Positions 18,537 to 27,397 of a DNA stretch of 64,000 nt are shown one piece after another. The position numbers and the translations under genes are program-made. The stretch comes from Streptococcus gordonii. Lineage in GTDB: Bacteria; Bacillota; Bacilli; Lactobacillales; Streptococcaceae. Each line of letters opens with the position of its first letter. Position 1 is the stretch's first letter. The notes below the pieces were generated by a model. It did no database searches, was not told the DNA's origin, and saw only the letters and a list, made by a program, of their open reading frames with translations. The stretch is taken from the NCBI RefSeq assembly GCF_001553855.1, contig NZ_LQWV01000039.1, forward strand, positions 1 through 64,000. The letters run 5' to 3'.

Positions 18537-19613
18537 TTATTTTAGCTCGTAAACAAGCTCTTCAGTCGGACGAACTAAGCCACGCTCATGCAAGCTTTCA
18601 GCAATTTGTACTGAATTCCAAGCAGCTCCCTTAAGAAGATTATCAGATACGATCCACATATGAACGCCATTTTCAATATCAAGGTCTTTTCGAATCCGAC
18701 CAACAAAAGTTTCTTTTCTACCAACTGCGTTGACAGCTTGCGGATAAATTTGATGAGCAACATCATCTTCTAAGACTGTACCCGGAAAGGCTGCAATGGC
18801 AGCCTTTATTTCTTCGATAGAGGCAGTTTCTTTAGTTTCAATATAGACAGATTCAGAATGCGCTGACAAGACTGGAATGCGGACGCAGGTAGCAGAAACT
18901 TTAACAGAGTCATCTTCTAAAATTTTCTTAGTCTCCTTGGTCATTTTCATTTCTTCATAAGTATAGTCATTGTCCGTGAAAACATCGATTTGTGGCAATG
19001 CATTAAACGCAATTGGATAATGCTCCTTGTCCCCACCAGAAGGCAAGATATTAGCAGTCAAATCCTTTGGATCAACACCATCATTTAATACCTGACGCAA
19101 CTGATCCTGCGTTTCCAAAATTGCACCCATACCAGCACCAGATACAGCCTGATAGGTTGATACAATCACGCGCTCAATTCCCCATTTATCAGCGATTGCT
19201 TTCAATGGAAGCATCATTTGGATAGTAGAACAGTTTGGACAAGAAATAATTCCGTTGTGATGGTCCAATGCATGGGCATTAACCTCTGGTACTACTAATG
19301 GAGTTTTGCTGTCTTGGCGGAAGTAAGAAGTATTATCAACAACTACTGCCCCAGACTTAACTGCATAAGGAGCATACTTTGCTGAAGTCGAGCCACCAGC
19401 AGAAAAAAGAGCAATGTCAACGCCATCAAAAGCAGTTTCAGTAGTTTCTTCAATTACAATATCCTGCCCCTTAAACTGCAAAATCTTTCCAGCTGAACGT
19501 GCAGACGCTAAAAAGCGCACTTTATCAATAGGAAGACTTGATTCTTCCAACATTTTAATCATCTGAGCTCCAACGGCTCCAGTAGCACCCACTACAGCAA
19601 CTGTATATCCCAT
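18537..19613 (-). CDS. asd: Aspartate-semialdehyde dehydrogenase
   Basis: Reduces aspartyl phosphate to aspartate semialdehyde, the branch point to lysine, threonine and methionine. The 358-aa product starts with the NADP-binding [15 protein letters not shown]; the catalytic cysteine is C128 in CPNCSTIQM, with VSGAGMGA downstream. A near-consensus promoter (19657-19685) gives it an independent start. AGAGGTAG precedes the ATG. dapA follows on the same strand. Confidence 0.96.
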   Translation of the reverse strand: MGYTVAVVGATGAVGAQMIKMLEESSLPIDKVRFLASARSAGKILQFKGQDIVIEETTETAFDGVDIALFSAGGSTSAKYAPYAVKSGAVVVDNTSYFRQDSKTPLVVPEVNAHALDHHNGIISCPNCSTIQMMLPLKAIADKWGIERVIVSTYQAVSGAGMGAILETQDQLRQVLNDGVDPKDLTANILPSGGDKEHYPIAFNALPQIDVFTDNDYTYEEMKMTKETKKILEDDSVKVSATCVRIPVLSAHSESVYIETKETASIEEIKAAIAAFPGTVLEDDVAHQIYPQAVNAVGRKETFVGRIRKDLDIENGVHMWIVSDNLLKGAAWNSVQIAESLHERGLVRPTEELVYELK

Positions 19614-19656
19614 ACAATCTACCTCTGAATTTTCTAAAAATTTTGTATATTTGATA

Positions 19657-19685
19657 ATTATACTATTTTTTTAAAAAAATGTAAA
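19657..19685 (-). promoter_or_regulatory. Promoter of asd
   Basis: TTTACA, a 17-bp spacer and TATAAT on the minus strand, about 45 nt upstream of asd. Confidence 0.75.
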
Positions 19686-19835
19686 TCTAATTTGAGACTA
19701 TACAGGACTAGTATTGAATTATTTCTGATCTTAAATATGTTTTATTTTTTACATGAAATGTTTTATCCACATCAACAGATACAAAATCCCTTACCTTCTC
19801 AAGAAATTTTTATGAGGTTACTGCTTCTTCCCCTC

Positions 19836-20257
19836 ACGAACAAAATTGTATCCATTGCTCTATGACTCAACTTCTTCCTGCGAATTCATTTCATCAAGAT
19901 CAATAGAACTAACGACATGGTAGGCCGTTTCAGTATCAATGTCTCTAAGATTGGCTTCGACTAATGGTCTTGCCTATCTAAGAGAGGGATCAAAGTTTAC
20001 AGCTTTTATTCTTACGAACAAAACTGCATCCACTGCTCTACGACTCAACCGCCTTCTTCGAAGTCATTTCATCAAGAGAAATAGCACTCTCAACGCCGAC
20101 CGTATAAGCATCAATTTCTCTAAGTTCGGCTTCGACTAATCGTCTTGCCTCTCTAAGAGAGGGATCAAAGTTTACAGCTTTTGTTCTTACGAACCAAACT
20201 GCATCCATTGCTCTAAGGCTCAACTGCCTTCTTCGAAGACATTTCGTCAAGAGCAAT
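19836..20257 (-). repeat. Degenerate tandem repeat, about 176-bp unit, 2.4 copies
   Basis: The phrase ACGAAC-AAA-TGCATCCA-TGCTCTA recurs at 19836, 20014 and 20189 (periods 178 and 175), and the sequence between is similar over most of its length. On the minus strand each unit encodes a tail of the form ISLDEMTSKKAVES-stop followed 4-5 nt later by a new start. The copy at 20038-20208 is intact, the next has a stop after FDPSLR, and the last is only a beginning. The field lies between the asd-type RNA and the asd promoter. Confidence 0.75.
20038..20208 (-). CDS. Possible 56-aa ORF of the tandem repeat unit
   Basis: This is the only unbroken repeat unit. It reads MDAVWFVRTKAVNFDPSLRE then ARRLVEAELREIDAYTVGVE and ends DEMTSKKAVES. 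There is no clear ribosome site. Neighbouring copies carry stops or are truncated, so it may be a decayed gene fragment rather than an expressed protein. I do not recognise the family. Confidence 0.25.
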   Translation of the reverse strand: MDAVWFVRTKAVNFDPSLREARRLVEAELREIDAYTVGVESAISLDEMTSKKAVES

Positions 20258-20411
20258 AGAAAATCCCCAATCCGTAGACTGGGGATTCGAGGCATCTTTC
20301 GATGAGAACAGCTGGTTCACACAACTGCTCAAGGTCCGCTCCTGCGTTACAATTAAATGTAGACCTCCTCAGCGCAAAAGGCTCTTAAGAGCCAATCGAC
20401 TCATCGCATGA
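20257..20411 (-). ncRNA. Structured small RNA, asd RNA motif candidate
   Basis: An orphan transcription unit with its own promoter (20417-20446) and intrinsic terminator (20262-20287). The RNA of about 155 nt can fold: CGATGAG pairs with CTCATCG to close a multi-branch, GGCTCTTAAGAGCC is a hairpin, GGTC...GGACC encloses TACA...TGTA, and CAGTTG pairs with CAGCTG. The asd RNA motif is described from streptococci and lactic acid bacteria upstream of asd, which matches position and size; asd starts about 640 nt downstream. The assignment needs a covariance-model check. The terminator implies a separate small RNA rather than a simple leader. Confidence 0.65.
20262..20287 (-). terminator. Terminator of the asd-type RNA
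   Basis: The stem AATCCCCA / TGGGGATT with a 10-nt loop is followed by TTTTC on the minus strand. Confidence 0.75.
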
Positions 20412-20416
20412 AGTCT

Positions 20417-20446
20417 AGTTTACCCTATCTTTCACCACTTTGTCAA
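20417..20446 (-). promoter_or_regulatory. Promoter of the asd-type RNA
   Basis: A consensus -35 TTGACA and TAAACT separated by 18 bp on the minus strand, immediately after the upstream gene ends. Confidence 0.65.
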
Positions 20447-20451
20447 GGTAT

Positions 20452-20976
20452 TTAATCTAAAATATAAACAAAGACTTGTCTATCCTTCCACTCTTGACCT
20501 TCTTTTTGGAATTTTTTTCGTACTCCTTCAAGATAGAAATCAGCTTGCTCTAGCAATTTTTGTGAAGGGATATTCTGGAGATCCACATGTGCTTCTAAAC
20601 GATGAAAACCTAGTTTACGACAGACTTTCTTGAGTTCTTCTAGCATTGCTCTGGCGTAGCCCTGACGCCAAAATTGATTATGTATCGTATAACCTATTTC
20701 CGCCCATTGAAAATCGTCTCTAGCTAGCACAAATAAATTAACCATACCTACATGTTTTCCGCTTTTTGCATCATAAATTCCCCAAATATACTGCTGGTCT
20801 TTCTCTCGGAAATCGCGGTGCTTAGCCACCAAATCTGCAAACCAACTTTCTGTACAAATTGTCATATCTAAAAGCCCGTCATCAAATGACGATTGAGAGG
20901 GTAGTCTATTAGAAAAACCTTCCAGCCAAACCGAGTAATCCTTCTCTTCCAGATATTTTAAATAAACTTGTTTCAT
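20452..20976 (-). CDS. GNAT acetyltransferase, RimJ/RimL type
   Basis: A 174-aa N-acetyltransferase. The acetyl-CoA binding motif A region reads AEIGYTIHNQFWRQGYARAM, followed by LEELKKVCRKLGFHRLEAHV and the RimJ-like NIPSQKLLEQADFYLEGVRK. The substrate could be a protein N-terminus or a small amine; it cannot be decided. The ATG overlaps the stop of the upstream AlkD-like gene by 4 nt. It is part of a run of five minus-strand genes from fhs downward. Confidence 0.85.
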   Translation of the reverse strand: MKQVYLKYLEEKDYSVWLEGFSNRLPSQSSFDDGLLDMTICTESWFADLVAKHRDFREKDQQYIWGIYDAKSGKHVGMVNLFVLARDDFQWAEIGYTIHNQFWRQGYARAMLEELKKVCRKLGFHRLEAHVDLQNIPSQKLLEQADFYLEGVRKKFQKEGQEWKDRQVFVYILD

Positions 20977-21626
20977 ATATACTTACTTCCCTCTCGAATA
21001 CTAAGTGCAGCCATTTCAGCTCGATGCCCCTCTATAAAATCCTTGACCCAGTTTGGATTGGTTTTTGAATAGTCTCTAAGCGCCCAGCCGATGGCCTTGT
21101 TAATAAAGAATTCTGTTTGGCCCAAATTATTTACTAAAATCTTCTCCAAGAGCTCCGTGTCTGTTTCTTCTTTTCGCAATAGCTGATGATCAATAGCCAA
21201 GCGACGCAACCAGATATCCTCATCACAACTCCAGGATAAAATAGTAGCTTTGGTTTCGGGAAATCGGGCAATAATGGATCCGACCAAGCGGTCTAGAAAG
21301 TCAACTGTATCCCACCAAGATTTTGTTTGGGCAAGTTTTTTTAAACGTGGAAAGTCAGATGGTGTCAATAGTTTCTTGCGAATCTCCAGATAGTCGAGCG
21401 CTACATACTGCAATTCTCGATAAGGATTATTCCAAGCTTCATTTATAAAATTCCAGTCAATAACAGAGTCAGTCTGTTGTTTGAAAAAAGCTTTTACGAG
21501 CTTCCGTCTAGCCGGAGTCTTAACTCCTAGAAACTCAAATTTATTTTTCATATAGGCTTTCATAGCCACTGCATCATTAGGGCTAGCTACTCTTTTTAGC
21601 TCTTCTAGTAATTCTTTTACATCCAT
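20973..21626 (-). CDS. DNA alkylation repair protein, AlkD/HEAT-like
   Basis: A 217-aa alpha-helical HEAT-repeat protein of the AlkD superfamily, which excises N3- and N7-alkylated purines. Recognisable blocks are KFEFLGVKTPARRKLVKAF, WWDTVDFLDRLVG and EFFINKAIGWALRDYSKTNP, the last with the Trp/Asp/Arg set typical of the DNA-binding groove. Activity on DNA is a family inference. It sits 3 nt after the lipoprotein gene. Confidence 0.85.
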   Translation of the reverse strand: MDVKELLEELKRVASPNDAVAMKAYMKNKFEFLGVKTPARRKLVKAFFKQQTDSVIDWNFINEAWNNPYRELQYVALDYLEIRKKLLTPSDFPRLKKLAQTKSWWDTVDFLDRLVGSIIARFPETKATILSWSCDEDIWLRRLAIDHQLLRKEETDTELLEKILVNNLGQTEFFINKAIGWALRDYSKTNPNWVKDFIEGHRAEMAALSIREGSKYI

Positions 21627-21629
21627 AGC

Positions 21630-22238
21630 TTACTCCAGCAATTCACGGTCATAAATAGTGTAGTCACATCGGTAAATCACGAGACGTTTGCCATCAATCA
21701 ACAACTCCGAAGTTTTAGGAGCATCAGATTTATCAAGAGAGACACGGTCGCCAGCATAGGCTGCCAGCGGGGTCCCATTTTGAGAACGAATCAAAATAAC
21801 CTTTTTCTTTCCAGTAAAGTCATTTTTAAAGGCTGAAATCATGCGATTCAAAACGGGAACAGAATGACTATTCTCCTCAATATCTGCAGTCTTTTGATAT
21901 TGAGCAAAGACATCTTTCAAGCCTTTTTCTTCTGCAATCAAGGAAGAGCCCACATGGTCAATCTCATACTTACCCAAGGTGATTTTGAGCACAGAAGAAT
22001 CTTCCTTGGAATTTCCTTCCGCATCAACTGAATCAAACTCCTCGTTACGCGAGATGGATAGGGACTTGCCCGACATCTGGTCAATAAGCTGTGAATTTTC
22101 ATCATAGGTGCGAACTGTCATCTCTAAACCAACCCATTCCTCTTTGGCATTTTTAAGCCAGTTTTCAATCATCTGACAACCAGATAAGGTAATTAAACCA
22201 ATGGTTAACAACAAAATAATTAGATATTTCTTTTTCAT
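21630..22238 (-). CDS. Lipoprotein, DUF5052-like
   Basis: The 202-aa product has a signal peptide with the lipobox LSGC (lipidation at C21). The mature part contains VGLEMTVRTYDENSQLIDQM and DHVGSSLIAEEKGL, as in streptococcal DUF5052 lipoproteins. It would be anchored to the outer face of the membrane; function unknown. It lies 5 nt after the acetyltransferase gene and 3 nt before the AlkD-like gene, suggesting co-transcription. Confidence 0.75.
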   Translation of the reverse strand: MKKKYLIILLLTIGLITLSGCQMIENWLKNAKEEWVGLEMTVRTYDENSQLIDQMSGKSLSISRNEEFDSVDAEGNSKEDSSVLKITLGKYEIDHVGSSLIAEEKGLKDVFAQYQKTADIEENSHSVPVLNRMISAFKNDFTGKKKVILIRSQNGTPLAAYAGDRVSLDKSDAPKTSELLIDGKRLVIYRCDYTIYDRELLE

Positions 22239-22243
22239 ACTTC

Positions 22244-22771
22244 CTACTCCTTTTCTTTTAAAAGCTTGATTGGTCTAGCTTCCTTGTCTAAAGACTTTTG
22301 TAGCCAAACAATATCGTTCCAACGGTTGAATTTATAGCCAATTTTAGGGAAATGCGCCACCTGCTGATAGCCTCTTTTTCTATGCAAAGCCAGACTAGCC
22401 TCGTTTGGCAGAGAAATACAGGCTAGAAAATGGATATAACCCATCTGCTCTAACAAGTCTTCTAGCGCATCATAAAGCTTAGTACCAACTCCCTTTCCTC
22501 GAGCTTCTTGACTCACATAGACGGATAATTCTACCGCCCAATCATAGGCTGCACGCGCATAATAAGTCGAAGCGTAAGCATAACCCAAGACTACACCGTC
22601 TTCTTCCGCCACCAGGTAAGGATATTTTTCCAATGTTTTCTCAATCCTAATTGCAAAATCCCCAATGGTCGGAACTTCATATTCAAAAGTAATGGCTGTA
22701 TTCTCGACATAAGGCGCATAAATATCTAACAAGGATCTAGCATCTGATGGCTTAGCTAATCTAATCTCCAT
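22244..22771 (-). CDS. GNAT acetyltransferase, phosphinothricin-type
   Basis: A 175-aa protein beginning MEIRLAKPSDARSLLDIYAP with NTAITFEYEVP, the pattern of phosphinothricin N-acetyltransferase-like (YwnH) enzymes. The acetyl-CoA site is ELSVYVSQEARGKGVGTKLY. Such enzymes acetylate amino-acid analogues such as methionine sulfoximine or sulfone; the real substrate here is unknown. An extended -10 TGGTATAAT lies just after the fhs terminator, so it probably begins its own transcript. Confidence 0.82.
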   Translation of the reverse strand: MEIRLAKPSDARSLLDIYAPYVENTAITFEYEVPTIGDFAIRIEKTLEKYPYLVAEEDGVVLGYAYASTYYARAAYDWAVELSVYVSQEARGKGVGTKLYDALEDLLEQMGYIHFLACISLPNEASLALHRKRGYQQVAHFPKIGYKFNRWNDIVWLQKSLDKEARPIKLLKEKE

Positions 22772-22800
22772 AATGACTCCATGTTCTCAGTATTTTCATT

Positions 22801-22809
22801 ATTATACCA
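22801..22809 (-). promoter_or_regulatory. Extended -10 promoter of the acetyltransferase operon
   Basis: TGGTATAAT on the minus strand begins within the U-tract of the fhs terminator, about 30 nt before the gene. Confidence 0.55.
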
Positions 22810-22810
22810 A

Positions 22811-22833
22811 AAAAGACTCGTAACGAGTCTTTT
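22811..22833 (-). terminator. Terminator of fhs
   Basis: The 10-bp stem AAAAGACTCG / CGAGTCTTTT is followed on the minus strand by Ts. Confidence 0.85.
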
Positions 22834-22842
22834 AAACCATGA

Positions 22843-24513
22843 TCAAAATAGACCAATCGCTGTACCGTCTGCTGCCACATCCATATTGAGTGCAGCTGGG
22901 CGTTTCGGCAATCCTGGCATGGTCATGACATCTCCTGTCAAAGCCACGATAAAGCCTGCCCCAAGTTTTGGTACCAATTCACGAATGGTGATTTCAAAGT
23001 TTTCTGGCGCACCCAGAGCAGCTGGATTGTCTGAGAAGCTATACTGCGTTTTGGCCATACAGATTGGCAGCTTGTCCCAGCCGTTTTTGACAATTTCCCG
23101 AATCTGAGTCTGCGCTTTTTTCTCAAAGTTCACTTTGGAACCACGATAGATTTCTGTGACAATCTTCTCTATCTTTTCTTCAATAGAGAGTTCATTGTCA
23201 TAAAGTCGAGTGTAACGAGCAGGCTCTTCGTCAATGGTTTTGACTACAGTCTCAGCCAAAGATACACCACCTTGAGCGCCGTCAGCCCAAACGCTAGCTA
23301 ACTCAACCGGTACTCCGATTTCTGCACAAAGTTCCTTCAAGGTTACAATTTCAGCTTCTGTATCAGAAACAAATTCATTAATTGCAACAACTGCTGGAAT
23401 ACCGAACTTACGGATATTTTCAACGTGGCGTTTAAGGTTAGCAAAACCAGCTCGGACCGCCTCAACATTCTCCTCTGTAAGTGCATCCTTAGCCACGCCA
23501 CCATTCATCTTGAGAGCGCGTAAAGTCGCAACAATTACGACCGCATCAGGAGAGGTTGGCAAGTTCGGAGTTTTAATATCCAAGAATTTCTCAGCACCAA
23601 GGTCCGCACCAAATCCTGCTTCTGTCACTGTATAATCAGCCAAGCGAAGCGCTGTGCTAGTCGCCAAAACAGAGTTACAGCCATGGGCGATATTGGCAAA
23701 CGGTCCACCATGAACAAAGGCTGGTGTCCCGTAAATAGTCTGTACCAGATTTGGCTTAATCGCATCTTTCAAGACCAAAGCCAAGGCACCTTCGACTTCA
23801 AGATCACGAACATAAACTGGTGTACGATCATAGCGATAGCCAATAACAATGTTGGCCAAGCGCTTTTTCAAGTCTTCAATATCCGTAGCTAAGCAAAGAA
23901 TCGCCATAATTTCAGAAGCAACCGTGATATCAAAACCATCTTCGCGCGGAATACCATTCACCGGACTTCCTAGACCAACAGTCACATGGCGAAGAGCTCG
24001 GTCATTCAGGTCCACAACACGTTTCCAGATAATACGACGCTGATCGATTCCCAGAGCATTTCCTTGATGTAAATGATTATCAATGAGTGCAGACAAGGCA
24101 TTGTTAGCCGTTGTGATGGCATGCATGTCTCCAGTAAAATGCAAGTTAATATCTTCCATAGGCAAGACCTGCGCATAGCCACCGCCAGCTGCTCCTCCTT
24201 TGATCCCCATTACTGGACCCAAAGACGGTTCGCGGATGGCAATCATCGTTTTCTTGCCAATCTTATTCAAGGCATCTGCAAGACCAATGGTAATAGTTGA
24301 TTTCCCTTCACCTGCTGGAGTTGGATTAATAGCCGTTACCAAAATCAACTTACCAACTGGATTTTTTCTTACCTCAGAAATCTTATCAAAGCTAAGCTTA
24401 GCCTTGTACTTACCATACAGTTCCAAGTCATCATAGTCAATGCCAATTTTTTTCACCACTTCCACTATAGGCTGTAATTCAATACTTTGAGCAATTTCGA
24501 TATCTGTTTTCAT
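22843..24513 (-). CDS. fhs: Formate-tetrahydrofolate ligase
   Basis: Makes 10-formyl-THF from formate, THF and ATP for purine and fMet synthesis. The product is 556 aa, the family length, when the ATG at 24513 is used; AAGGAG lies 7 nt before it. The longer frame starting 15 nt earlier contains that ribosome site. The P-loop-like [16 protein letters not shown] and the family motifs [20 protein letters not shown] and LHFTGDMHA are intact. An extended -10 promoter follows the upstream gene's terminator. Confidence 0.97.
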   Translation of the reverse strand: MKTDIEIAQSIELQPIVEVVKKIGIDYDDLELYGKYKAKLSFDKISEVRKNPVGKLILVTAINPTPAGEGKSTITIGLADALNKIGKKTMIAIREPSLGPVMGIKGGAAGGGYAQVLPMEDINLHFTGDMHAITTANNALSALIDNHLHQGNALGIDQRRIIWKRVVDLNDRALRHVTVGLGSPVNGIPREDGFDITVASEIMAILCLATDIEDLKKRLANIVIGYRYDRTPVYVRDLEVEGALALVLKDAIKPNLVQTIYGTPAFVHGGPFANIAHGCNSVLATSTALRLADYTVTEAGFGADLGAEKFLDIKTPNLPTSPDAVVIVATLRALKMNGGVAKDALTEENVEAVRAGFANLKRHVENIRKFGIPAVVAINEFVSDTEAEIVTLKELCAEIGVPVELASVWADGAQGGVSLAETVVKTIDEEPARYTRLYDNELSIEEKIEKIVTEIYRGSKVNFEKKAQTQIREIVKNGWDKLPICMAKTQYSFSDNPAALGAPENFEITIRELVPKLGAGFIVALTGDVMTMPGLPKRPAALNMDVAADGTAIGLF

Positions 24514-24543
24514 CAAATTCTCCTTCATCCATTTAGTATATAG

Positions 24544-24552
24544 ATTATAACA
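24544..24552 (-). promoter_or_regulatory. Extended -10 promoter of fhs
   Basis: TGTTATAAT on the minus strand follows the T-run of the preceding terminator without a gap, about 30 nt before fhs. Confidence 0.6.
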
Positions 24553-24553
24553 A

Positions 24554-24588
24554 AAAAAGAGTAGAATCTACACAATTTAACTCTTTTT
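24554..24588 (-). terminator. Probable terminator of the membrane protein gene
   Basis: The 9-bp arms AAAAAGAGT / ACTCTTTTT with a 17-nt loop are followed by Ts on the minus strand. The long loop lowers confidence. Confidence 0.5.
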
Positions 24589-24695
24589 AAAAAATATTGT
24601 TCGTGTTTTGTTTTACGAAAATTAGAATTCATGAGATAAAATTATGAAATTCACATGAATCTCTATAGTAATCTAAAAATTAAGTTGTAATAGCT

Positions 24696-25220
24696 TTAAT
24701 CAAAAAATCCGCTCAAAAGAATCTCAGGATGGTATTTATTTAAAACATCGTAGATATCATACTGATCTTCATCTAATTTATCAATTGAAATTTCGTAATC
24801 AGGACCAGCTTGGGTATAGGGGCAAATATAATGCTTTACACTTCTATGTCCTTCAGAACTATATTCGGAACGTTTCTTATAAGAAATTCTTTGAATATCT
24901 TTCCATGGAATGCTAATTTGTTCATCATCAATGCGAAAGACGAACTCATCTTTTGTCCCGGCTAGAATTGGTACCTTGCTTTCTTTTTCTTTAAATATAT
25001 TTTGTATCAGATAGAGTATGATTCCACCAAAGATCGATGCTAGGAATATAATCATTAAGGTAGAGTGCGACAAATCATGCTCTATGCCCTTATCAATATC
25101 CATATATATACTTATAAAAGCAACAATTCCAAATCCAAACATGACCAATATAAACATCAAATTTGTGAAATAAAAATTCGAACCAGCGTAATATTCAAAC
25201 TGATATTTCTCTTTCTCCAT
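24696..25220 (-). CDS. Two-pass membrane protein with cytoplasmic PH-like tail
   Basis: A 174-aa product with two predicted transmembrane helices (about 19-40 and 53-75). A soluble tail follows in which FVFRIDDEQISIPWKDIQRI resembles the bacterial PH-like fold seen in many small membrane proteins. I do not recognise a specific family. It is monocistronic: GGAGAG precedes the ATG, and it is divergent from coaB. No function can be assigned. Confidence 0.6.
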   Translation of the reverse strand: MEKEKYQFEYYAGSNFYFTNLMFILVMFGFGIVAFISIYMDIDKGIEHDLSHSTLMIIFLASIFGGIILYLIQNIFKEKESKVPILAGTKDEFVFRIDDEQISIPWKDIQRISYKKRSEYSSEGHRSVKHYICPYTQAGPDYEISIDKLDEDQYDIYDVLNKYHPEILLSGFFD

Positions 25221-25323
25221 ACTCTCTCCTTTTTCAAAAAATTACAATCATTCCTATAGATTATTGATAAGAAACAAGTAACTTCAATCTGTTTTCAAAA
25301 TTTTAATTCTCAGTAGCTTTCTG

Positions 25324-25371
25324 TAAATATAATTATTTTACTAAATTTACTTTTTTTTGTAAAATAAGGCT
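25324..25371 (+). promoter_or_regulatory. coaB promoter region with nested inverted repeats
   Basis: A TAAAAT -10 box at 25360-25365 lies 6 nt before the coaB ATG. The region contains GTAAA...TTTAC pairs (GTAAATATAATTATTTTAC at 25323-25341 and TTTACTTTTTTTTGTAAA at 25347-25364), the second reaching into the -10 box. An alternative TATAAT lies at 25328-25333. The repeats could be a repressor site. Confidence 0.45.
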
Positions 25372-26064
25372 ATGAATATATTGATTACTTCAGGTGGAAC
25401 AAGTGAAAAAATCGATCGAGTCCGTTCTATTACCAATCATTCAACTGGACAGTTAGGAAAAATTATAGCTGAAACTTTCCTAAATAAGGGTGACCGAGTG
25501 ACTTTAGTAACGACTTCCAAGGCTGTCCGTCCTCTACTATATCCCAATCTTACTACAGTAGAAATTGAAAATGTCGCAGAGCTTCATGAAAAGCTGGAGC
25601 AACTTGTACACACGCACGATGTACTAATTCATGCTATGGCAGTTTCTGACTACACTCCAGTTTATATGACAGGCTTTGATGAGGTTTTAGCTAGCTCTGA
25701 CCTTACAGAATTACTGAATAAGTCTAACTCGGAAAGCAAGATTTCTTCTCAGGATGATGTCCAGGTACTTTTCCTTAAAAAAACACCAAAAATCATTTCC
25801 TTAGTAAAACAATGGAATCCCGACATTCGCTTGATTGGATTCAAACTCTTGGTTGATGTTTCTAAGGAAAAGTTACTTGAGACAGCGCGAGCCAGTCTCC
25901 AAAAAAACAAAGCAGATATTATTGTTGCCAATGATTTAAATAAAATTACTGAGAAAGGGCATGAAGCTTATCTAGTTGAAAAAGATAGGGTGACGCAAGC
26001 ACATTCCAAGCTTGAGATTGCTCAACTCCTCTACCAACATATCCACAGGGAGGAAAAAACATGA
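25372..26064 (+). CDS. coaB: Phosphopantothenate-cysteine ligase
   Basis: Joins cysteine to phosphopantothenate in CoA synthesis. In streptococci CoaB and CoaC are separate proteins, as here. The 230-aa protein begins MNILITSGGTSEKIDRVRSI with TNHSTGQLGK, and has the conserved LIGFKLLVDV. The ATG agrees with the homologue N-terminus. Only AAGG lies near it, and the -10 box is 6 nt away, so the mRNA may be leaderless or nearly so. The stop overlaps coaC by 4 nt. Confidence 0.94.
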   Translation: MNILITSGGTSEKIDRVRSITNHSTGQLGKIIAETFLNKGDRVTLVTTSKAVRPLLYPNLTTVEIENVAELHEKLEQLVHTHDVLIHAMAVSDYTPVYMTGFDEVLASSDLTELLNKSNSESKISSQDDVQVLFLKKTPKIISLVKQWNPDIRLIGFKLLVDVSKEKLLETARASLQKNKADIIVANDLNKITEKGHEAYLVEKDRVTQAHSKLEIAQLLYQHIHREEKT

Positions 26065-26612
26065 CTCAGATTATCTTAGCAGTTAGCGGCAGCATATCAG
26101 CCTACAAGGCAGCAGATATTACTAGTCGCCTAAAGAAAGAGAACTTTGATGTAGCTGTCCTCATGACAGAGGCAGCTACAAAATTTATCACTCCATTGAC
26201 CTTACAAGTATTATCTCAAAAACCAGTAGGACTTGATATCATGCAGGAACCTGATCCTAGTAAGGTTAATCATATTGCCATTGCCAAAGAGTCTGACCTC
26301 TTCTTGCTGGCGCCAGCTACAGCCAATACCATCGCTAAATTAGCAAATGGTCTAGCTGATAATATGGTAACAGCCACTGCTCTGGCCTTACCTATTCAAA
26401 CCAAGAAAATTTTGGCACCAGCTATGAACACAAAAATGTATGAAAACCCGCTAACTCAGCACAATTTGGAGCGTCTGCAACGTTTTGGATGGAAGATTAT
26501 CCAACCACGCGAAGCTGTTTTAGCCTGTGGTGATCAGGGGACAGGTGCTCTAGCTGAGATTGACACAATTATTGATACAGTAAAGGAACTTATTTATGAA
26601 AAAACAGTCTAA
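26061..26612 (+). CDS. coaC: Phosphopantothenoylcysteine decarboxylase
   Basis: Decarboxylates the product of CoaB to 4'-phosphopantetheine using FMN. The 183-aa flavoprotein starts IILAVSGSISAYKAADITS and has the PAMN motif (APAMNTKMYENP) and the substrate-clamp cysteine segment LACGDQGTGALAE. It overlaps coaB by 4 nt and the following transporter gene by 17 nt, so all three are one coupled operon. Confidence 0.96.
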   Translation: MTQIILAVSGSISAYKAADITSRLKKENFDVAVLMTEAATKFITPLTLQVLSQKPVGLDIMQEPDPSKVNHIAIAKESDLFLLAPATANTIAKLANGLADNMVTATALALPIQTKKILAPAMNTKMYENPLTQHNLERLQRFGWKIIQPREAVLACGDQGTGALAEIDTIIDTVKELIYEKTV

Positions 26613-27159
26613 AATTGCTCAAATTGCTATCTTCTTTGCCATTATGTTGGTACTGCATCTGCTTAGCTCAGTGATTTTCAACCTTCTGCCAGTACCAATT
26701 AAACCAACGATTATTCATATACCTGTTATTATTGCTAGTATTCTATACGGTCCAAAGGTTGGAATGGTCTTAGGTTTCTTAATGGGATGTATTAGTGTGA
26801 TTACTAACACCATAGTACTTATTCCTAGTAGCTATCTTTTTAGCCCTTTTGTACCAAACGGAAATCTACATTCGCTTATGATCGCTATGGTGCCCCGCAT
26901 TTTAATCGGTCTCACTCCTTATCTTGTCTACAAAGTCCTACATAACAAACTTGGTTTAGCTTTAGCTGGAGCAGTTGGTTCTGCTACTAATACCATTTTT
27001 GTCTTGGGAGGAATCTTCTTCCTATTTTCAAATGTCTATCAAGGTAATATCCAAGCTATGCTTGCTGTTGTTTTATCCGCAAATTCAATTGCAGAGTTAC
27101 TTATTTCGGTAGTCTTGACAATAACTATCGTTCCTGCACTTGAAAAAGTTAAGCAATAA
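26596..27159 (+). CDS. ECF transporter S component, probably pantothenate
   Basis: A 187-aa integral membrane protein with about five to six hydrophobic segments. The N-terminal AIFFAIMLVLHLLSSVIF and the GPKVGMVLGFLMGCISV block are typical of ECF-family substrate-binding subunits. It would work with the shared EcfAA'T module encoded elsewhere. Its overlap with coaC makes pantothenate the most likely ligand (PanT-like), an inference from context. Confidence 0.82.
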   Translation: MKKQSKIAQIAIFFAIMLVLHLLSSVIFNLLPVPIKPTIIHIPVIIASILYGPKVGMVLGFLMGCISVITNTIVLIPSSYLFSPFVPNGNLHSLMIAMVPRILIGLTPYLVYKVLHNKLGLALAGAVGSATNTIFVLGGIFFLFSNVYQGNIQAMLAVVLSANSIAELLISVVLTITIVPALEKVKQ

Positions 27160-27180
27160 TCTTCTAATCAATAATCTTGT

Positions 27181-27208
27181 AAGGGCAGTTATCTATCTGT
27201 CCTTTTTT
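27181..27208 (+). terminator. Terminator of the coaBC operon
   Basis: AAGGGCAG pairs with CTGTCCTT (one wobble) across an 8-nt loop, followed by Ts. Confidence 0.75.
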
Positions 27209-27285
27209 GAATTTCTCTATATGATTTATTTGAAATTCTTGAAAAATTTTTTTCAAAAGTATTCCATCATTTTCTATATCTGACC

Positions 27286-27314
27286 TTTCAAAATAAGTGA
27301 AAATATGCTACAAT
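27286..27314 (+). promoter_or_regulatory. Promoter of pgm
   Basis: TTTCAA, a 17-bp spacer and TACAAT preceded by TGC (extended -10). Confidence 0.6.
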
Positions 27315-27328
27315 GAAAGCGATTAGAT
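27313..27328 (+). promoter_or_regulatory. Putative cre site at the pgm start of transcription
   Basis: ATGAAAGCGATTAGAT matches the CcpA consensus WTGNAARCGNWWWCAW at about 15 of 16 positions. It overlaps the end of the -10 box and the expected start site, a position that would repress. Confidence 0.5.
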
Positions 27329-27397
27329 ATATTCAAGAGTGGGATGATTTATCATGATTTTCCTCTCTTCATTTTTTAAACAAAGGAGACTTCATCT

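Noticed and set aside
20038..20295. An 85-codon minus-strand frame covering the asd-RNA terminator
   Set aside because: The first 29 codons run through the RNA terminator stem; only the repeat-unit part (56 codons) is even possible.
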